A stretch of 64,000 bases of DNA from the NCBI RefSeq assembly GCF_000307105.1, contig NC_018645.1:655001-719000 (forward strand), in the 5' to 3' direction. This stretch comes from Desulfobacula toluolica Tol2. GTDB taxonomy: Bacteria; Desulfobacterota; Desulfobacteria; Desulfobacterales; Desulfobacteraceae. Below are positions 8,111 through 16,677 of this stretch, piece by piece; the stretch's first letter is position 1; the number at the start of each line of letters is the position of its first letter. The position numbers and the translations under genes are program-made. The notes under the pieces were generated by a model, which did no database searches, had not been told where the DNA came from, and worked only from the letters and a program-made list of their open reading frames with translations.

Positions 8111-11100
8111 ATGAAATTTATTGCTGACCTTCATGTTCACTCCAAGTATTCAAGGGCTACGGCCAAAAATCTTGATTTTGAAAATCTTTATTATACGGCA
8201 CAGATGAAAGGCATTACGGTTGTCGGAACCGGGGATTTTACCTATCCAGCCTGGATTGACGAGATTGAGTCCAAGATTGAAGAAACCGAGCCGGGAATGT
8301 TTTCCCTGAAAAAAGAGATTGCAAGGGATATCGACAAAACCGTTCCTGAAAATTGCCGGAACCCTGTACGGTTTATTTTGCAGACCGAGATCAGCAATAT
8401 TTACAAGAAAGACGACCGGGTGAGGAAAAACCATAACCTGGTCTATTTTCCCGATATTGCCAGTGTGAAAAAATTCAATGCCAGGCTGGATGCCATCGGT
8501 AACATTAAATCCGACGGCCGTCCCATACTGGGACTGGATGCAGCCGACCTGCTTGCCATCATGCTGGATGTCAATGACAAGGGCTTTTTTGTGCCGGCCC
8601 ACATCTGGACCCCCTGGTTTTCCATGTTCGGGTCAAAATCGGGATTTGATTCCATTGAAGAGTGTTTTGGTTCTTTAAAAGAGCATATCTTTGCCGTTGA
8701 AACGGGATTGTCTTCCGATCCTCCCATGAACTGGCGGATCAAGGATCTGGACAATGTCCGTCTGCTGTCCAATTCAGATGCCCATTCCCCAGGATATCTG
8801 GGACGCAATGCATCCGTGTTTGACACGGAGTTGAGTTTTTTTCATATGCGCCAGGCTCTTGAAAAAAATGATCTTGAACATTACCAGGGTACTTTGGATA
8901 TGTTTCCCCACCAGGGCAAATACCATTATGACGGCCACAGGAAATGCAATATCTGTCTGAATCCCGCCGCCACCGACCAGATTGACGGCATCTGTCCCGA
9001 ATGCGGTAAAAAGGTTACCTATGGAGTGCTCAACCGGGTCCAGGAACTGTCGCAAAGACCGGAAGGGTATGTGCCGGAAAATCGGCATGGATATCAAAGC
9101 ATTATTCCCCTTGCTGATATGCTTTCGGAAATTTTTGAGGTGGGTCCTAAAACCAAAAAAGTGGCAACATATTATCAAAAGGCCATTGAAAATCTTGGGC
9201 CGGAGCTTGGCATCCTTCTGGATAAATCTTTTGAAGAGATAAAAACCGCCAACATACCCCTGCTGGCAGAGGCCGTACAAAAGATGCGAACAGGGGATGT
9301 CAACATTGATCCCGGTTATGACGGCGAATACGGGAAGGTCAACCTTTTTTCCAGGCAGGAAAAAGAACGTTTAAAAGGAGACAACAATCTTTTGTTTAAG
9401 CTTCCTGCCAAAAAAGCAAAAAAAAATGCAAAGGCAGTGGTTAAAAAGCCGGGTGCTGAGAAAAATAATGAAAAAAATCAAAACAATAAAGAAAAGCCCC
9501 GGCAAACAAGACCCGCAAATCATAACCGGGATCTGTTGGCCGGTCTGAATCCTGAACAGCAAAAGGCGGTTGAATCATCTGCAAGGGCCGTGGTTATCCA
9601 GGCCGGACCAGGTACGGGCAAAACCAGAACTTTGACTGCAAAAATTGCCTGGCTGATATCCAAAAAAAATATTGATCCTTTGTCCATCCTTGCCCTGACA
9701 TTTACCAATAAAGCGGCAACACAGCTTGGACAGCGCATGGACAATTATATGACCAAAGCCAAAACACCTGTTCTGGCGGCAACTTTTCATTCTTTTTGCC
9801 TTAAGCTTTTAAAAGAGTACAAGGCATTTGATGCTGTTATTGTTGATGATCCAATAAGGCTTTCACTGGTCAAAGAAGCCATAGAGTCCTTGGAACATAT
9901 TGAAATTACGAAAGAAAACAGTAAAAAGGGTCAGGTAAACAAAACAGATCAATTGATCAGTCTGTGCAAACAAAACTTGCTGAGGCCGGAGGATGATCTT
10001 GAAAAATTCATACCCCTTGAAAAATTCGTACACCAGGGTGAATTAGCGTCATTTAAAAAAATTTATCAAGCCTACCAGGTTCTTTGCAAGGAGCATAATG
10101 TGGTTGATTTTGAAGATCTGATGGCAATGACAATAAACATGCTCAACTGCGAAGAAAATATTCTGGCAAGTGTCCGCAAACAGTATCAATATATTTTTAT
10201 TGATGAATACCAGGATTTGAATTTTGGACAGTATGTGTTTGTCAAATTGATATCACAAGATAACCATATTTTTGTGATTGGTGATCCAGATCAGTCCATA
10301 TACGGGTTCAGAGGATCGGACAATAAATATTTCAAACTATTTGAAGATGATTTTCCAGGATGTGAAAAATTTTTTTTGACTCAAAATTACAGGTCCACCC
10401 AGACCATTCTTGACGCGTCTTTTCAAATGATCAGCAACTCTTTGGACAATGAGGAAAAATTCAAGATTTTTTCAGATGTGGAAACTCAAAAAAAACTGAT
10501 CATCAAGGAGGCAGCAAGTGAAAAGGCTGAAGCCGTAGTCATTGGCAAGATGATTGAAAAGCTTGTGGGGGGAACCTCTTTTTTTTCAATGGACGCGGGC
10601 AAGACCGATCAGGACGAAACAAAAGAGTATTGTTTTGCAGATTTTGCCGTTCTTTATCGAACACGAAAACAGTGCGAGATTTTTATTGATCTGTTTGAAA
10701 AAGAGGGTATTCCTTTTCAGGCAGCCGATAAAAAAAATATGGTTGATATTGAAGGTATCCGGCAATTGATCAGTCTTTGCAGGATCATGTCCCAAAATGA
10801 GTGCTTTATTGATGTTGAGATTGTTTTTGATCATTTTGGCGTTAGGCTGGGTAAAAAAGGAAAAGAAATTTTTCATAAAGCGTATAATGACGCCTGCAAA
10901 ACAAATCAGGATATTCTGGATGAATTTGTGCAAACAGATATCAGCGGGATCAAAGCTGCAACAAGACAGAATATTGTCATGATTGCACAAAAGCTCAAGT
11001 GCCTTCAAGAGGAGATCAGGCAGTGTGACACTGAAACAGGGTTAAGGCTTTTGTTTGAAAAGGCGGATTTAAAACCGATCATTGAAAGCAATGATAAAAC

Positions 11101-11548
11101 AAAGCAAATTTTTGAAAAACTTTTATCCATCGGTATTCTTCACGATGATTTAAGGGGTTTTCTGGATGCGGTTGCCTTGAACCAGGATGCTGATATTTTG
11201 GAGTTTAATACACAAAAAGTCTCTTTAATGACTCTGCATGCTGCCAAAGGGCTTGAATTTCCGGTTGTGTTTGTTGCGGGGTGTGAACAAGGGCTTGTCC
11301 CTTTTGCAAAGGATGGTGAAACCACAGATGATCTTGAAGAAGAGCGTCGTCTGTTCTATGTTGGCATGACACGGGCCATGGACATTCTTTGTTTGACTTA
11401 TGCAAAAAAAAGACGCATATTTGGCACCATTAAAAAAAGGCAACGATCTTTTTTTATTGAGGATATTGAAGCAAAACTGACACAGGTGGAAAAAGCGCCT
11501 GTTAAATTGTCAGTGAAAAAGAAAGCAAAACAACTGGAATTGTTTTGA
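8111..11548 (+). CDS. Fusion of an endonuclease Q-like PHP nuclease with a UvrD/PcrA-type helicase (1145 aa)
   Basis: I use the ATG at 8111; a TTG at 8087 is possible but less likely. Residues 1-410 resemble the TIGR00375/endonuclease Q family: PHP metal motifs ADLHVHSKYS (residues 5-14), GTGDF, LQTEIS, PAHIWTPW and SNSDAHSPG (~220), then a four-Cys zinc site CNIC...CPEC (~280-300). A Lys-rich linker (~425-470) leads to a superfamily 1A helicase: Walker A AGPGTGKTRT (~497), Walker B FIDEYQDL (~693), GDPDQSIYGFRG, QNYRST, LHAAKGLEFPVV (~1040) and FYVGMTRA. EndoQ cuts DNA 5' of deaminated or abasic bases; the helicase would unwind from the nick. Joining them in one chain suggests a repair machine for hypoxanthine, uracil or similar lesions (inference). 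Confidence 0.88.
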   Translation: MKFIADLHVHSKYSRATAKNLDFENLYYTAQMKGITVVGTGDFTYPAWIDEIESKIEETEPGMFSLKKEIARDIDKTVPENCRNPVRFILQTEISNIYKKDDRVRKNHNLVYFPDIASVKKFNARLDAIGNIKSDGRPILGLDAADLLAIMLDVNDKGFFVPAHIWTPWFSMFGSKSGFDSIEECFGSLKEHIFAVETGLSSDPPMNWRIKDLDNVRLLSNSDAHSPGYLGRNASVFDTELSFFHMRQALEKNDLEHYQGTLDMFPHQGKYHYDGHRKCNICLNPAATDQIDGICPECGKKVTYGVLNRVQELSQRPEGYVPENRHGYQSIIPLADMLSEIFEVGPKTKKVATYYQKAIENLGPELGILLDKSFEEIKTANIPLLAEAVQKMRTGDVNIDPGYDGEYGKVNLFSRQEKERLKGDNNLLFKLPAKKAKKNAKAVVKKPGAEKNNEKNQNNKEKPRQTRPANHNRDLLAGLNPEQQKAVESSARAVVIQAGPGTGKTRTLTAKIAWLISKKNIDPLSILALTFTNKAATQLGQRMDNYMTKAKTPVLAATFHSFCLKLLKEYKAFDAVIVDDPIRLSLVKEAIESLEHIEITKENSKKGQVNKTDQLISLCKQNLLRPEDDLEKFIPLEKFVHQGELASFKKIYQAYQVLCKEHNVVDFEDLMAMTINMLNCEENILASVRKQYQYIFIDEYQDLNFGQYVFVKLISQDNHIFVIGDPDQSIYGFRGSDNKYFKLFEDDFPGCEKFFLTQNYRSTQTILDASFQMISNSLDNEEKFKIFSDVETQKKLIIKEAASEKAEAVVIGKMIEKLVGGTSFFSMDAGKTDQDETKEYCFADFAVLYRTRKQCEIFIDLFEKEGIPFQAADKKNMVDIEGIRQLISLCRIMSQNECFIDVEIVFDHFGVRLGKKGKEIFHKAYNDACKTNQDILDEFVQTDISGIKAATRQNIVMIAQKLKCLQEEIRQCDTETGLRLLFEKADLKPIIESNDKTKQIFEKLLSIGILHDDLRGFLDAVALNQDADILEFNTQKVSLMTLHAAKGLEFPVVFVAGCEQGLVPFAKDGETTDDLEEERRLFYVGMTRAMDILCLTYAKKRRIFGTIKKRQRSFFIEDIEAKLTQVEKAPVKLSVKKKAKQLELF

Positions 11549-11588
11549 TTATGGTTTAATTGATGGAATTGAAAAATGCAGGATAAAA

Positions 11589-11990
11589 ATGGAATCTAAA
11601 ATAGTTGCAAAAGAGATAGTGAAAGAAAAAATAGTCAGGGAAATTGAACTGGAAAATAATCAGACTCTTGTGATATCAGATTGGTCCAGAAAAGTTAGTG
11701 AAGATGCTTATGTGGTTATCATGAAGGCGAATATGGATATTAAAATCAAACAAGATCTGTTTTCTGATGAACCCCTGTCTGAGTTTAAATTTGAAGATAT
11801 CCTGGCGACTCTGGGTGGCAATGCAATGTATGAATACAGGGTTGAGCGCAACTTTATCATGGATCATGAAAAAGACGATGTGTTTGACGCGCTTGTCAAA
11901 ACCTTTCTGGACAATCTGGGAAAATATGTGGCAAACTCCAAGTTTCCGGGAAAATTTATCTTAAAAGCATACAAAGACAAAAACAAATAA
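11589..11990 (+). CDS. Small protein of unknown function (133 aa)
   Basis: Not recognised. It follows the EndoQ-helicase gene by 40 bp in the same direction with a GCAGGAT site before the ATG, so it may be co-transcribed with it. The product is charged and soluble: an N-terminal strand-rich half (EIELENNQTLVISDWSRKV) and a C-terminal helical half (DVFDALVKTFLDNLGKYV). No cysteines, signal peptide or membrane segment. Codon use agrees with a real gene. A role with the repair fusion is possible only by position. Confidence 0.7.
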   Translation: MESKIVAKEIVKEKIVREIELENNQTLVISDWSRKVSEDAYVVIMKANMDIKIKQDLFSDEPLSEFKFEDILATLGGNAMYEYRVERNFIMDHEKDDVFDALVKTFLDNLGKYVANSKFPGKFILKAYKDKNK

Positions 11991-12023
11991 CTGCCATGGG
12001 CATATTGGGTATTTTATTTAAGA

Positions 12024-12080
12024 TTTGCCCACAACAAAGATTGAAAGTCTCTGTGTGAATTTTTTAAGACTTTCATATAA
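12024..12080 (+). repeat. Dispersed hairpin repeat, copy A
   Basis: Member of an intergenic repeat family found at five places in this window. Core order: GCCCACAACAAAG, then arms TGAAAGTCT (12042-12050) and AGACTTTCA (12067-12075) around a 16-base loop, then TATAA. This copy sits immediately ahead of the lytic transglycosylase gene, within its probable leader. A small palindrome CTGCCATGGGCA lies about 25 bases upstream. Confidence 0.75.
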
Positions 12081-12090
12081 ATTGGGGAAA

Positions 12091-12669
12091 ATGGTAAAAA
12101 AAACAGGCCTTTTTTTATGGATTTGTTTTTATTGCATGGTTTGTGCTGGCAATGCTGCCGGCGATATCTATATGTATATTGACGGCAGCGGTATTATCCA
12201 TTTTACAAATGTCCCCACATCAACTGATTACAAAGTATACATCAAAGAAAAACCCAAAAAAATAAACTCTCTGGCCTATATTCGCAAATATGATGATTTT
12301 ATCAAGAAAGCCCAAAAAAAATATGGTGTTGAGTTTTTTTTGATCAAGGCGGTGATTAAAGCAGAATCAGATTTTAACGAAAGGGCGGTTTCAAAAAGAG
12401 GCGCAAAAGGCCTTATGCAGATTATGCCTGCCAATTTTAAATCCCTTTTTGTGGAAGACCCTTTTAATCCTTTGCAGAATATCATGGGGGGAACCCTTTA
12501 TCTTAAGCGGCTGTTGATGCGCTACGAGCATAAACTTCCACTGGTGCTTGCAGCTTATAATGCAGGGCCACAGGCTGTTGATAAGTATCAGCGGATTCCC
12601 CCGTACAAAGAAACACAAAATTATGTCAGAAAAGTGATGAAAATTTATAGTCAGTATAAAAATTCCTGA
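12091..12669 (+). CDS. Lytic transglycosylase with N-terminal DUF4124-like region (192 aa)
   Basis: Cleaves peptidoglycan glycan strands in the periplasm. The start is the ATG at 12091 with GGGGA just upstream; it begins the signal peptide (hydrophobic FLWICFYCMVCAGNA). A DUF4124-like segment YMYIDGSGIIHFTNVPTS follows, then the SLT domain: AVIKAESDFNERAVSKRGA with the catalytic Glu, GLMQIMP, NPLQNIMGGTLYL and AAYNAGP. Length is typical for short Slt-type enzymes of this group. The gene ends 6 bp before the convergent galU. Confidence 0.92.
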   Translation: MVKKTGLFLWICFYCMVCAGNAAGDIYMYIDGSGIIHFTNVPTSTDYKVYIKEKPKKINSLAYIRKYDDFIKKAQKKYGVEFFLIKAVIKAESDFNERAVSKRGAKGLMQIMPANFKSLFVEDPFNPLQNIMGGTLYLKRLLMRYEHKLPLVLAAYNAGPQAVDKYQRIPPYKETQNYVRKVMKIYSQYKNS

Positions 12670-12675
12670 GTGTGC

Positions 12676-13548
12676 CTAATATTTTTTTTGAATTTCTCGT
12701 ATGAATTTTATCAGCCTGTCTCTCAGGTCCGGTCTTTCAAGGGCAAATGAAAGGTTGGCCATCTGGAATCCTGCTTTATCTCCACAGTCAAAGCGTGTTC
12801 CCTTAAATTTATATCCATAGATCGGCTGTTCTTTGAGAAGGGTTTTCATGGCATCGGTAAGCTGGATTTCTCCTCCCGCGCCTTTTTCTTTTTTTTCTAA
12901 ATATTCAAAAATTTTGGGGGTGAGGATATAGCGGCCTATAATGGCAAGGTTGGAAGGGGCTTGGTCCGGACTTGGTTTTTCCACCATATCGTCGATTCGG
13001 AAAATATCTTCTTCCACCTGTTGGGCATCAAGGATGCCGTATTTGTCTGTCTGGTCTTTTTCCACTTCCATGACCGCAGCCATGGATGCCCGTAACCGGT
13101 CGAATTTTTTTACCATTTCGGAAAGAACGGGTTTATCGGTCTGGATAAGGTCATCAGCCAGAAGTACTGCAAACGGCTCATCTCCGACAATATCTTTTGC
13201 ACACAATATGGCATGACCCAGGCCCAAAGGCTGGTGCTGACGGGTATAAATAATGTTGCCTGTTTTGGGAACAAGTTCCTGGATTTGTTTTAAAAGATCG
13301 TCTTTGCCTTTTTCCTGTAGTGCGTGTTCTATTTCATAAGACCTGTCAAAATGGTCTTCAAGTGCTTTTTTCCCACGGCCCGTAACAAAAATAATCTGTT
13401 CGATACCGGCTTCAAAGGCTTCTTCAACCGCATACTGGATGATGGGTTTGTCAACAACAGTGAGCATCTCTTTAGCCATGGCTTTGGTTGCGGGGATAAA
13501 TCTCGTGCCAAGTCCTGCTACCGGAAAAACAGCCTTTTTGATTTTCAT
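12676..13548 (-). CDS. galU: UTP--glucose-1-phosphate uridylyltransferase
   Basis: Makes UDP-glucose from UTP and glucose 1-phosphate for envelope polysaccharide and nucleotide-sugar synthesis. The 290-residue length equals the family norm. The nucleotide-binding signature GLGTRFIPATKAMAKEM lies at residues 13-29; further landmarks are VDKPIIQYAVEEA, QPLGLGHAILCA, LLADDL, and VEKPSP followed by GGEIQLTDAM. AAAGGAG stands five bases before the ATG. Convergent with the transglycosylase, divergent from the cysteine-cluster gene. Confidence 0.97.
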   Translation of the reverse strand: MKIKKAVFPVAGLGTRFIPATKAMAKEMLTVVDKPIIQYAVEEAFEAGIEQIIFVTGRGKKALEDHFDRSYEIEHALQEKGKDDLLKQIQELVPKTGNIIYTRQHQPLGLGHAILCAKDIVGDEPFAVLLADDLIQTDKPVLSEMVKKFDRLRASMAAVMEVEKDQTDKYGILDAQQVEEDIFRIDDMVEKPSPDQAPSNLAIIGRYILTPKIFEYLEKKEKGAGGEIQLTDAMKTLLKEQPIYGYKFKGTRFDCGDKAGFQMANLSFALERPDLRDRLIKFIREIQKKY

Positions 13549-13626
13549 GAAAACTCCTTTGGATGATTTCGTGCGTCATGATCAGCGAGTATAACATTTA
13601 TGATATGGTTTTATTGTTTATTTTGA

Positions 13627-13737
13627 ATTCAATCATATGTCAAATTTATTTTGATTGAATATGTATGATATTCGTATTATTAAGATGAGTTGTAAAGTTT
13701 GTAATGGTTTGACATTATTGATTTTTTTTTGTATGGT
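13627..13737 (+). promoter_or_regulatory. Divergent regulatory region with a sigma-70-type promoter
   Basis: Between galU and the cysteine-cluster gene lie a perfect inverted repeat (ATTCAATCA at 13627-13635, TGATTGAAT at 13652-13660) and, facing right, TTGACA (13709-13714) with a 17-bp spacer to TATGGT (13732-13737). The promoter would start transcription about 40 bases before the cysteine-cluster gene. Confidence 0.5.
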
Positions 13738-13782
13738 TCATATCCTTAAGCGATCATGATAATTTTAGAGAAGGAAGTTCTA

Positions 13783-14580
13783 ATGACTGATACAACCCAG
13801 AAAACATCTGGAATACCACCGGAACAACTCAGCTTGCAAAGTAAATTTCGGTTTAATTGCCATAAAGGCGTCAAATGTTTTACCGACTGCTGCCGGGGAA
13901 TTGATATTATGCTGACCCCCTACGATATTTTAACCATGCGCAAAAAACTCGATTTGACGTCCGAGGAATTTCTTGCCGTATTTACGGACCCACAGATTCT
14001 TGAAAAGGCTGATCTTCCCGTGGTAACGCTTAAACTTCTGGATGATGAGAGAAAATCGTGTCCTTTTGTGGAAGACAAGGACGGATGTGTCATATATGAA
14101 GACCGCCCCACAACCTGCAGATACTATCCGTTGGGAGTCGGGTCTTTAAGTTATTCCGGTGAAAAAGGCGAAAAAGATGAGTTTTTTTTCACGGTGAAAG
14201 AAGATCATTGCATGGGGTTTGATGAAAACAAAGAATGGACTGTTGCAGACTGGAGAGCTGATCAGGGCGTTGATCTTCGTGACAAGGTAAATGACGGATG
14301 GATGGAACTGATTGTCAGGAAAAAATCATTGCCGCTGAGTATGAAACTTACCGAAGAAAGCAAAAAGATGTTTTTTATGGTTTGCTATAATATCGACAAG
14401 TTCAGGAACTTTGTTTTTAACAGCACATTTCTTGAAAGATATGATTTTCCAAAGGAAAAAATTGAAGAAATTAAAAAAGATGATATCTCATTATTGCAGT
14501 TTGGATTTGAATGGCTTAAAGCTGGCTTTTTTCAAACAGGACGGGAAAACTTTAAGGTAAAAGAAAAAAATAAACAGTAA
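13783..14580 (+). CDS. YkgJ-family cysteine-cluster protein (265 aa)
   Basis: Member of the UPF0153/YkgJ group, thought to bind zinc or an iron-sulfur cluster through a scattered Cys set. Visible are CHKGVKCFTDCC near the N terminus, KSCPFVEDKDGC in the middle, and YEDRPTTCRYYPLG after it, the canonical order C-x(n)-CC...CPF...C...RP..CR.YP. The start is the second Met (13783), which has AAGGAAG at proper spacing; the ORF could begin nine codons earlier. The C-terminal third is helical and specific to this longer subfamily. Biochemical role unknown. Confidence 0.85.
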   Translation: MTDTTQKTSGIPPEQLSLQSKFRFNCHKGVKCFTDCCRGIDIMLTPYDILTMRKKLDLTSEEFLAVFTDPQILEKADLPVVTLKLLDDERKSCPFVEDKDGCVIYEDRPTTCRYYPLGVGSLSYSGEKGEKDEFFFTVKEDHCMGFDENKEWTVADWRADQGVDLRDKVNDGWMELIVRKKSLPLSMKLTEESKKMFFMVCYNIDKFRNFVFNSTFLERYDFPKEKIEEIKKDDISLLQFGFEWLKAGFFQTGRENFKVKEKNKQ

Positions 14581-14600
14581 GAAATCGGGTTCAAGTGTTT

Positions 14601-14640
14601 TTCAAACAGGCCATATTGCAATGCAAATGGCCTGTTTGAA
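14601..14640. terminator. Bidirectional intrinsic terminator
   Basis: A perfect 14-bp stem (TTCAAACAGGCCAT / ATGGCCTGTTTGAA) with a 12-base loop, flanked by T-rich sequence on both strands, lies between two convergent genes and can end transcripts from either side. Confidence 0.92.
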
Positions 14641-14646
14641 TTTTAT

Positions 14647-15681
14647 TTAATAAGTATACCAGAGACTTGCGTGGGATTTGGTGTCGTTCAACCGCTCTTC
14701 AATGTTTACATTAAAAAATGACGCAACCGGTTCAAAAATTTCCGGGTTATGGGCCTGGACGCTTTTTGCGGCATCCAAAAGGATTTGAAAGCCTTTGAGG
14801 GTCATTTTTCCCAAGGGTTTGCGGCAGGGACCTGACGGCATGCCCAATAACTGCATCAAAGTTTTTAATGGAAGAGGATTTCTTGCCCTGCAAGTGACGG
14901 GTCCGAACTCGGAATCTTCTTGTGTGGTAACTACCACAAGGTCAAGCAGTGGTTTTAAGGCCTGCTGGATTTTCATGGCTCCGTTTGTATCTGCCTGGTT
15001 GAGCTGCAAGATCATCTGAGTCATAAATTTCGGGGCAATGTTGGACATGACTGAAATCCCTCCGCATGCCTTGATTTTCGGATCAGTCATCACGTCATAA
15101 ACCAGGGCGTCATCCCCTGAGAATATTTTAAAGTCATTGCCGCAAAATTTACGGGTAAGTTGCATGTTTTCAATATTTCCTGTTGCTTCTTTTACGCAGG
15201 ATACATTTGAAAAATTTTTTGCCAGGATGGCAAGGTCCTGGGGCAGCATCTGCGCACCGGTTCTGCCCGGAATAATATAAGGAATAATATTTACATCCGG
15301 GAATTGCTTGGCAATGACCTCATAGTATTCCCTTCTGATTTCAAGGGAGCTGGGTCCATTGTAATAAGGGTCCACCAAAAGGACTGCATCAATCCCTTTT
15401 TTTGCAGCATTGCCCACAGCTTCCAGAGCTTCTGCGGTGTTATTGCTTCCTGTTCCGGCAATTGTGAGACATTTGTCTTTTGCATGTTTGGCAACCTGGG
15501 CAATTACGTCATCGTGTTCCGTCCATTTGAATGTCGGGCTTTCACCAGTGGTTCCTGTTGCAAGTATTCCTGTGATACCATTTTCAATCTGAAAGTTGAT
15601 AAGCTGTTCAAGTCCCTTTTGATCAAGTTCTCCTGCTTGATTAAAAGGGGTAATTAATGCTGTATAGCACCCTGGCTTCAT
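14647..15681 (-). CDS. dapA: DapA-family aldolase, probable 4-hydroxy-tetrahydrodipicolinate synthase
   Basis: Class I aldolase of the DHDPS/NAL family; DapA condenses pyruvate with aspartate semialdehyde in lysine and peptidoglycan precursor synthesis. The GTTGESPT loop is at residues 43-50, the Schiff-base lysine is Lys164 in CVKEATGN, and Tyr135 with PGRTG completes the active site. At 344 residues it is about 50 longer than E. coli DapA, mainly at the C terminus. Because several paralogues (dihydrodipicolinate synthase, N-acetylneuraminate lyase, oxoglutarate aldolases) share the fold, the substrate is likely but not certain. AGGAG precedes the ATG. Confidence 0.85.
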   Translation of the reverse strand: MKPGCYTALITPFNQAGELDQKGLEQLINFQIENGITGILATGTTGESPTFKWTEHDDVIAQVAKHAKDKCLTIAGTGSNNTAEALEAVGNAAKKGIDAVLLVDPYYNGPSSLEIRREYYEVIAKQFPDVNIIPYIIPGRTGAQMLPQDLAILAKNFSNVSCVKEATGNIENMQLTRKFCGNDFKIFSGDDALVYDVMTDPKIKACGGISVMSNIAPKFMTQMILQLNQADTNGAMKIQQALKPLLDLVVVTTQEDSEFGPVTCRARNPLPLKTLMQLLGMPSGPCRKPLGKMTLKGFQILLDAAKSVQAHNPEIFEPVASFFNVNIEERLNDTKSHASLWYTY

Positions 15682-15801
15682 ATTTTACTCCTGGCATGTA
15701 AATAAATTGTTTCTAAATGGATTTTCCTAGATTCAGGTGCTATCACAACTCTTGGCTTGGTTCAAGCCAAAATTAAAATTGGTGATTATTTTAAAGGGGT
15801 C

Positions 15802-15830
15802 TTGACACAAAGTTGTATCAGAAATAGTAT
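15802..15830 (+). promoter_or_regulatory. Sigma-70-type promoter in the 318-bp dapA/TPR gap
   Basis: TTGACA at 15802-15807 and TAGTAT at 15825-15830 are separated by 17 bp and point toward the TPR gene. The start site would lie about 160 bp ahead of that gene, leaving a long leader that contains repeat copy B. No small gene is seen in the gap 15682-15999. Confidence 0.5.
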
Positions 15831-15896
15831 ATAAGGTTTTAAATGATTGCCACAGGCAGGCTTGACCATTTTATATTACAATCTGGTCATCCTGGG

Positions 15897-15955
15897 TTTG
15901 GCCACAACAAAATTTGAAAGTCGTTGTTTGGATTTTTAAAGGCTTTCATGTAATT
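15897..15955 (+). repeat. Dispersed hairpin repeat, copy B
   Basis: Same order as copy A: GGCCACAACAAAA, arm TGAAAGTC (15915-15922), TTGTTTGGATTTTTAAA loop region, arm GGCTTTCA (15941-15948), then TGTAAT. One arm base is changed (G:T pairing in RNA). It lies in the leader of the TPR gene, as copy A does before the transglycosylase gene. Confidence 0.75.
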
Positions 15956-15999
15956 TAAGATTTGGACTTTTAATAAAATTAAATCTAAGGATAAGATCA

Positions 16000-16677
16000 A
16001 TGACCAATACGGATCAAGGGAAAAATCTGCCGAAAGATGCGGATGAGCATATTGCAAGATTAAGAAGTCAGATTACCCATAATACTGAATGCGGTACAAC
16101 CCATTATAACCTGGCTGTGGCTCTTTTGGGAAAGCAGGAGTATGTAGAGGCTGAAAAAGTCCTTCATGACGCAATTGACTGTAGTCCAACTCTTGCTGAG
16201 GCCTACGTTCTTCTGGGCGGTATCTGTCTTCAAAGAAAAGATCTTGAAGGGTGCTACCGGTATAACCAGCGTGCCACAAAGGCACGGGCCGGGTTTGCGG
16301 AAGGCTATGCGAATATGGCATTTGTCCTTCTTCAACTGGTTGATGGAAAAGATTCAAAGGAAGATGAAGAAAAGGTGGATAAAGCCATTAAAAATCTCAA
16401 AAAAGCCATTATTCATAACAAGCATTTTGTCCAGGCCTATGCAACCCTGGGGACTGCCTATTTTATGAAAGGGCTTGTACCGGAAGGGATCAAAGCAAAT
16501 CTTGAAGCCCTTAACGTGCAGCCTGAATTTCCAATTGCCCATAACAATCTTGCCGTGGCCTATCTTGAGACCGGTGAATTTGATAAAGCGATTGTCCATT
16601 GTGACAAGGCTGAAGAGCTTGGGTTTGAAGTTGCCCGGGAATTAAAAGATGAGCTTGCGCCACACAGAAAAGCATAA
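16000..16677 (+). CDS. TPR protein upstream of the dsr genes (225 aa)
   Basis: A soluble tetratricopeptide-repeat protein. Repeats are visible as AHYNLAVALLG-like helices: THYNLAVALLGKQEYVEAEK (~residue 35), AEAYVLLGGICLQRKDLEG (~66), FAEGYANMAFVLLQL (~100), VQAYATLGTAYFMKGL (~145) and AHNNLAVAYLETGEFDKAI (~180). No signal peptide. AAGGATAAG precedes the ATG. The stop overlaps the start of the next gene by one base (TAATG), so the two are translationally coupled. Its place directly ahead of dsrAB suggests a scaffold or assembly role near sulfite reductase, which is inference. Confidence 0.85.
   Translation: MTNTDQGKNLPKDADEHIARLRSQITHNTECGTTHYNLAVALLGKQEYVEAEKVLHDAIDCSPTLAEAYVLLGGICLQRKDLEGCYRYNQRATKARAGFAEGYANMAFVLLQLVDGKDSKEDEEKVDKAIKNLKKAIIHNKHFVQAYATLGTAYFMKGLVPEGIKANLEALNVQPEFPIAHNNLAVAYLETGEFDKAIVHCDKAEELGFEVARELKDELAPHRKA

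Noticed and set aside
10554-11008. Long antisense frames inside the EndoQ-helicase gene
   Set aside because: Shadow frames of an AT-rich coding sequence; the sense frame carries all helicase motifs.
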